DNA of 64,000 bases, from the NCBI GenBank assembly GCA_946997485.1, contig CAMPVF010000008.1:18240-82239 (forward strand), written 5' to 3'. The translations under genes were made by a program, and so were the position numbers. Within the stretch, counting starts at the first letter, position 1. The number at the start of each line of letters is the position of its first letter. Shown piece by piece: positions 61,491 to 64,000 of this stretch. The notes below the pieces were generated by a model, which saw only the letters and a program-made list of their open reading frames with translations, did no database searches and was not told the origin of the DNA. The DNA is from an uncultured Atopobium sp. (GTDB lineage: Bacteria > Actinomycetota > Coriobacteriia > Coriobacteriales > Atopobiaceae).

Positions 61491-62330
61491 ATGAAAAACT
61501 CGGCAGCACTTATTGCATCGAGAAGATCCGTAATCGAAGAAATGCTTCAGCAAACACCCGACCACACGGTGTCGGTAAGTAGCCTTGCTGCGCACTGCTG
61601 CGTGTCGCCCATGACCATACGGCGCGATTTGGACGCGCTCGAAATGATGGGCGTGCTTACACACAAACACGGACACGCTATTTTAAGCGAGCACTACCGA
61701 TTTAAGGATGCGACCCCCACGAACTCCAATATCGAAAAAATAAAAATTACCATTGGCAAAATGGCAGCAAATTTTGTGCGCAGTAAAGACACCGTGTTTA
61801 TAAATACCAGCTCAACGGCGCTGTATGCGCTTGACTATTTGCAAAATAAACGCGTTAACGTGGTTACCAACAACCTGCGTATACATGGGCAAATTCACCG
61901 CGACTCGCTGAATCCCGCTTCTACGGTAATTATTACGGGAGGTGAGCTGCGCCTTCCAAAGGAGGCGCTTACTGGCGAGGTTGCCGAAGCTGCTGTTAAA
62001 CGTATTATTGCCGACGTGGCTATTATTGGCTGCTCGGGGCTAAGCCTTAAAAACGGCATCACTACCAGCAATGCTGGCGAAACAAATATCAACCGCCTTA
62101 TGATTGAACACACAAAAGGTAAGGTTATTGTGGTAGCCGACCACCGCAAAATTTGCCACGACTCCAACTTTTTTGTAGCAGCATCTACAACAATCGATGT
62201 GCTGGTAACCGATGAATTTGCCGATGCGCAGTCTATCCGCGATATTGAAAAAGCAGGTATTGAGGTTATTCAGGTTACCGTGGGTACACGGATTTCCGAG
62301 CGCAATATCGACAACCATGCGCTTGAGTAG
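61491..62330 (+). CDS. ulaR: DeoR/GlpR-family transcriptional regulator of the ascorbate operon (UlaR-like)
   Basis: A 279-residue regulator. The ATG at 61491 has AAGGGAG about 6 bases upstream; an upstream extension has no good site. The N-terminal DeoR helix-turn-helix is VSVSSLAAHCCVSPMTIRRDLDALE. The C-terminal DeoRC sugar-phosphate sensor has NTSSTALYALDY, VVTNNLRIH, ITGGELRLPKEALTGEVAEAAV, IGCSGLSLKNGITT and VVADHRKICHDS. In E. coli the homologue UlaR represses ula genes and senses L-ascorbate 6-phosphate. The divergent placement supports the same role. Confidence 0.88.
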   Translation: MKNSAALIASRRSVIEEMLQQTPDHTVSVSSLAAHCCVSPMTIRRDLDALEMMGVLTHKHGHAILSEHYRFKDATPTNSNIEKIKITIGKMAANFVRSKDTVFINTSSTALYALDYLQNKRVNVVTNNLRIHGQIHRDSLNPASTVIITGGELRLPKEALTGEVAEAAVKRIIADVAIIGCSGLSLKNGITTSNAGETNINRLMIEHTKGKVIVVADHRKICHDSNFFVAASTTIDVLVTDEFADAQSIRDIEKAGIEVIQVTVGTRISERNIDNHALE

Positions 62331-62473
62331 CTGAGTAGGCGCGCGGCGTGTGAGCATCGCAGTAAGAGCTAAAGCCAGTAAACAACCTTCTAAAAAGTAT
62401 CTAGCGAGCTAACGCAGGTACACACTTCTCGCAATTGCAACGCGGATAGGCGCTTACAAAAAAAGTTGAGCGA

Positions 62474-62664
62474 TATTAGAAAATTACCCCACTTTGACAC
62501 GCGTTTTGAACCGAAAAATTGTCCTTTGAGGCACATTTGTTGACTGAGCAAAAAAGCACCAACGCTCCTACCTGGGCATTTGGAAAACGCACGTTTTTGC
62601 GGTGTGCCGCAGCGCGCTTGAGCGACGTCGAAACGCGTGTCAAAGTGGGGTAATTTTCTAATAT
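62474..62664. mobile_element. MITE-like element with perfect 34-bp terminal inverted repeats
   Basis: The left arm (62474-62507, starting ATATTAGAAAATTACCCC) is an exact reverse complement of the right arm (62631-62664), 191 bases in all. The interior codes for nothing. The octamer AAAAAGTT occurs on both sides (62461-62468 and 62670-62677), five bases outside each arm, and might be a target duplication. The element lies between two converging genes, a common harmless site for such insertions. Confidence 0.8.
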
Positions 62665-62723
62665 GAGTGAAAAAGTTTAGTAAACGCGCGACGCACCAGT
62701 TGCATATACTCCCCACTAAAACG

Positions 62724-62751
62724 CGTTGCCTAGCTACTGCTAGGCAACGCA
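62724..62751. terminator. Hairpin, likely terminator for the surface protein gene
   Basis: GCGTTGCCTAGC (62724-62735) pairs perfectly with GCTAGGCAACGC (62740-62751) around TACT. On the minus strand it is followed by GTTTTAG. It could also end ulaR transcripts, though the plus-strand tail is not T-rich. Confidence 0.7.
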
Positions 62752-62801
62752 CTCATTGCTCTTCAGCCTTTTGTATTGGCGATACGGAAAGTAAGTGAGA
62801 T

Positions 62802-62887
62802 ACACAAACGGGCTGCTAGGAGCTTTGTTGTGGCGAAGTTTCGCGCAAGCGCACTTCGCTCACAACATAGCGTCTGCCCGTTTGTGT
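62802..62887. terminator. Long stem-loop directly after the surface protein gene
   Basis: ACACAAACGGGC (62802-62813) pairs with GCCCGTTTGTGT (62876-62887). A second stem inside joins GTTGTG/GCGAAGT with ACTTCG/CTCACAAC around TTCGCGCAAGCGC. The whole is 86 bases, just after the stop at 62904. It is larger than an ordinary terminator and may stabilise the mRNA 3' end. Confidence 0.65.
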
Positions 62888-62903
62888 TTACAAGTAATGA
62901 TAC

Positions 62904-64000
62904 CTACTTAACAGCGTACCACTTGATTTCCTCTTTACGCCAACCATCTTTCACCATCTTGGCAATCTCGTCTGCGTCAGACGTGTAGTGGTGGTAGAAC
63001 TTCTTCTCATACGGGTTATACATACTCACAACGCCCACTGTTTGTTTGTCGGAGTCTAGCACGCTAAAGAACTTCACACCCTCGTTTTTCCAGCCCGCCT
63101 TTACGCATTTTGCAAGCTCATTTTCGTCGGTTGTGTAGTGGTGTTCACCTGTAGTTGGGTTATACAGGCGGTATACGCCACCTTTCTCGCCATGCATGTA
63201 CACTTTGCCAACAGTGCCCTCAAAGCGCCAACCAATACTTGAAAGTTTGTCTTTCTCGTCTACATCAGTTGTAAACAAGTGCTCGTGCGTGTAGGGATTA
63301 TACAAGCGGTACATCGTGTGAAGTGCATAGAGCTCTTCTATATCAGACGCACGTCCATCAAGGTTGTCCATAGCGGTATTAAGCGCTTTTGTTGCCGCAG
63401 TTATTTCATCTATCTTCGCGTTCTCTTTATCGCGCACATCCTTTGCAGCTTGTAGCTTTTCATCAAACTCATTCTTCTTCTCGGATGAAGCAGACGTATA
63501 TGCAAAGTCCTTCTTCTTTACTTCAGCTTCAGCTATCTTTGCCTTAAGCGCTTCCTTAGAGGCAGCCAGGTTCTTTTCTGCTTCATCAATCGCTGCGCCG
63601 TCGAGAGCATTCATGGCGCCCTCAAGATCTGTTCTTGCTTTATTCAGGCTATCTGTCGTTGCATCCTGTGCATCTTTAGCGGTATTAGCATCATTAAGTT
63701 TTCCATCAAATGCTTGCTTTTTATCGTCTGATGCCTTGGTGTATGCAACATCATTTTTCTTATCTGTAGCTTCTTTTATCTTCTTTTCAAGGGCAGCTTT
63801 AGCAGCGTTAAGAAGTGCTTTGTTTATATCGTCTTCATTTTGTGCACCATCAATTTGGCCTTCAAACTTTTGTTTATCTTCATCAGATAAGCCATAGTCC
63901 TTAAGCTTGTCTTTTGCTGCTGCTTGCTTTTCTTTAAGGTCTTGAGCTGCGCCGTCGAGAGCATTCATGGCGCCCTCAAGATCTGTTCTTGCTTTATTCA
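62904..64000 (-). CDS. Surface protein with FIVAR-like repeats and DUF5648-type C-terminus (5' part outside window)
   Basis: The frame is open to the right edge of the window, so only the last 365 residues or so are seen. Two or more helical repeats of 118 residues are present. Each has the pattern LNKARTDLEGAMNALDGAA and a YTKAS/YTSAS segment, as in FIVAR-type modules of Gram-positive surface proteins. The last 155 residues form three repeats: LYNPYTHEHLFTTD.., LYNPTTGEHHYTTD.. and MYNPYEKKFYHHYTSD.., each ending near GW. This is the DUF5648-like domain found at the end of secreted bacterial lectins and lysins. No LPXTG motif or membrane anchor is present at the end. Likely exported adhesin. 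Confidence 0.75.
   Translation of the reverse strand, partial: NKARTDLEGAMNALDGAAQDLKEKQAAAKDKLKDYGLSDEDKQKFEGQIDGAQNEDDINKALLNAAKAALEKKIKEATDKKNDVAYTKASDDKKQAFDGKLNDANTAKDAQDATTDSLNKARTDLEGAMNALDGAAIDEAEKNLAASKEALKAKIAEAEVKKKDFAYTSASSEKKNEFDEKLQAAKDVRDKENAKIDEITAATKALNTAMDNLDGRASDIEELYALHTMYRLYNPYTHEHLFTTDVDEKDKLSSIGWRFEGTVGKVYMHGEKGGVYRLYNPTTGEHHYTTDENELAKCVKAGWKNEGVKFFSVLDSDKQTVGVVSMYNPYEKKFYHHYTSDADEIAKMVKDGWRKEEIKWYAVK
63595..64000. repeat. Near-identical 55-base direct repeat 354 bases apart
   Basis: About 55 bases around GCATTCATGG (63607 and 63961) are identical, spaced by 354 bases or 118 codons. This keeps the repeat in frame and indicates recent duplication or gene conversion among the surface-protein modules. 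The second copy runs off the window edge, so more copies probably follow. Confidence 0.85.

Larger units (their letters stand above)
62331..62903. other. Non-coding region with MITE-like element and two terminator hairpins
   Basis: This 573-base gap between converging genes has no convincing gene. It holds the inverted-repeat element at 62474-62664, a hairpin at 62724-62751, and a long hairpin at 62802-62887. A reading frame of 120 codons across the element on the minus strand is only a by-product of the repeats. Confidence 0.7.

Noticed and set aside
62390..62752. A 120-codon reading frame on the minus strand
   Set aside because: It spans the whole inverted-repeat element and two flanks, has no ribosome site, and its composition follows the arms of the repeat.

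Overview
The window reads as a fermentative, Gram-positive, low-oxygen actinobacterium of the Coriobacteriia, most likely Atopobium/Fannyhessea-like. That placement is an inference from gene content and style: pyruvate formate-lyase with its activase, phosphoketolase, a C69 dipeptidase, SUF Fe-S assembly, surface proteins with Ala-rich and FIVAR-like repeats, moderate G+C by eye, strong AAGGAGG-type ribosome sites, and no respiratory genes. Species cannot be named from this sequence alone.

Layout. 1-5181: the N-terminal part of PEP carboxylase (cut by the window edge), an orphan flippase, and a zinc-type ArsR/SmtB repressor with its metal-exporting P-type ATPase behind a clear palindromic operator. 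5284-15917 (minus strand): tRNA-Thr(CGT), a large secreted papain-like peptidase, a SurA_N-like membrane protein, a HEAT-like protein, a NYN/LOTUS protein, DegV, HPF and an orphan solute-binding lipoprotein with a long structured leader. 16291-24283: housekeeping genes (comF, Cof-type phosphatase, tatD, ksgA, metG, rsmI) and a GH5-fold protein that seems to have lost both catalytic glutamates. 24446-29977: a compact sufCBDSU operon. 30282-42330: ArsC/Spx-like protein, class II aldolase, a TPP-riboswitch-controlled thiamine-precursor transporter, a MacB-type ABC exporter, a DJ-1 protein and a MATE pump.

42600-46183 holds the most striking system: pyruvate formate-lyase in two genes. A 717-residue subunit carries the cysteine pair and ends in a Cys-rich tail. 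A separate 80-residue protein carries the glycyl-radical loop. The activase gene follows. 46558-52087: a YfcC-type carrier, an AT-rich 0.73-kb insertion with terminal inverted repeats and flanking 11-bp direct repeats, DAHP synthase, and a C69 dipeptidase with a 71-residue insertion containing 24 cysteines, which looks like a metallothionein. 52440-62330: a complete L-ascorbate module (ulaG-C-A-B-D-E-F) with phosphoketolase at its downstream end and a divergent DeoR-family regulator. Ascorbate would be imported as its 6-phosphate, opened, decarboxylated and epimerised to xylulose 5-phosphate, which phosphoketolase splits. 62474-62664 is a MITE-like element with perfect 34-bp inverted arms. The window ends inside a repeat-rich surface protein gene.
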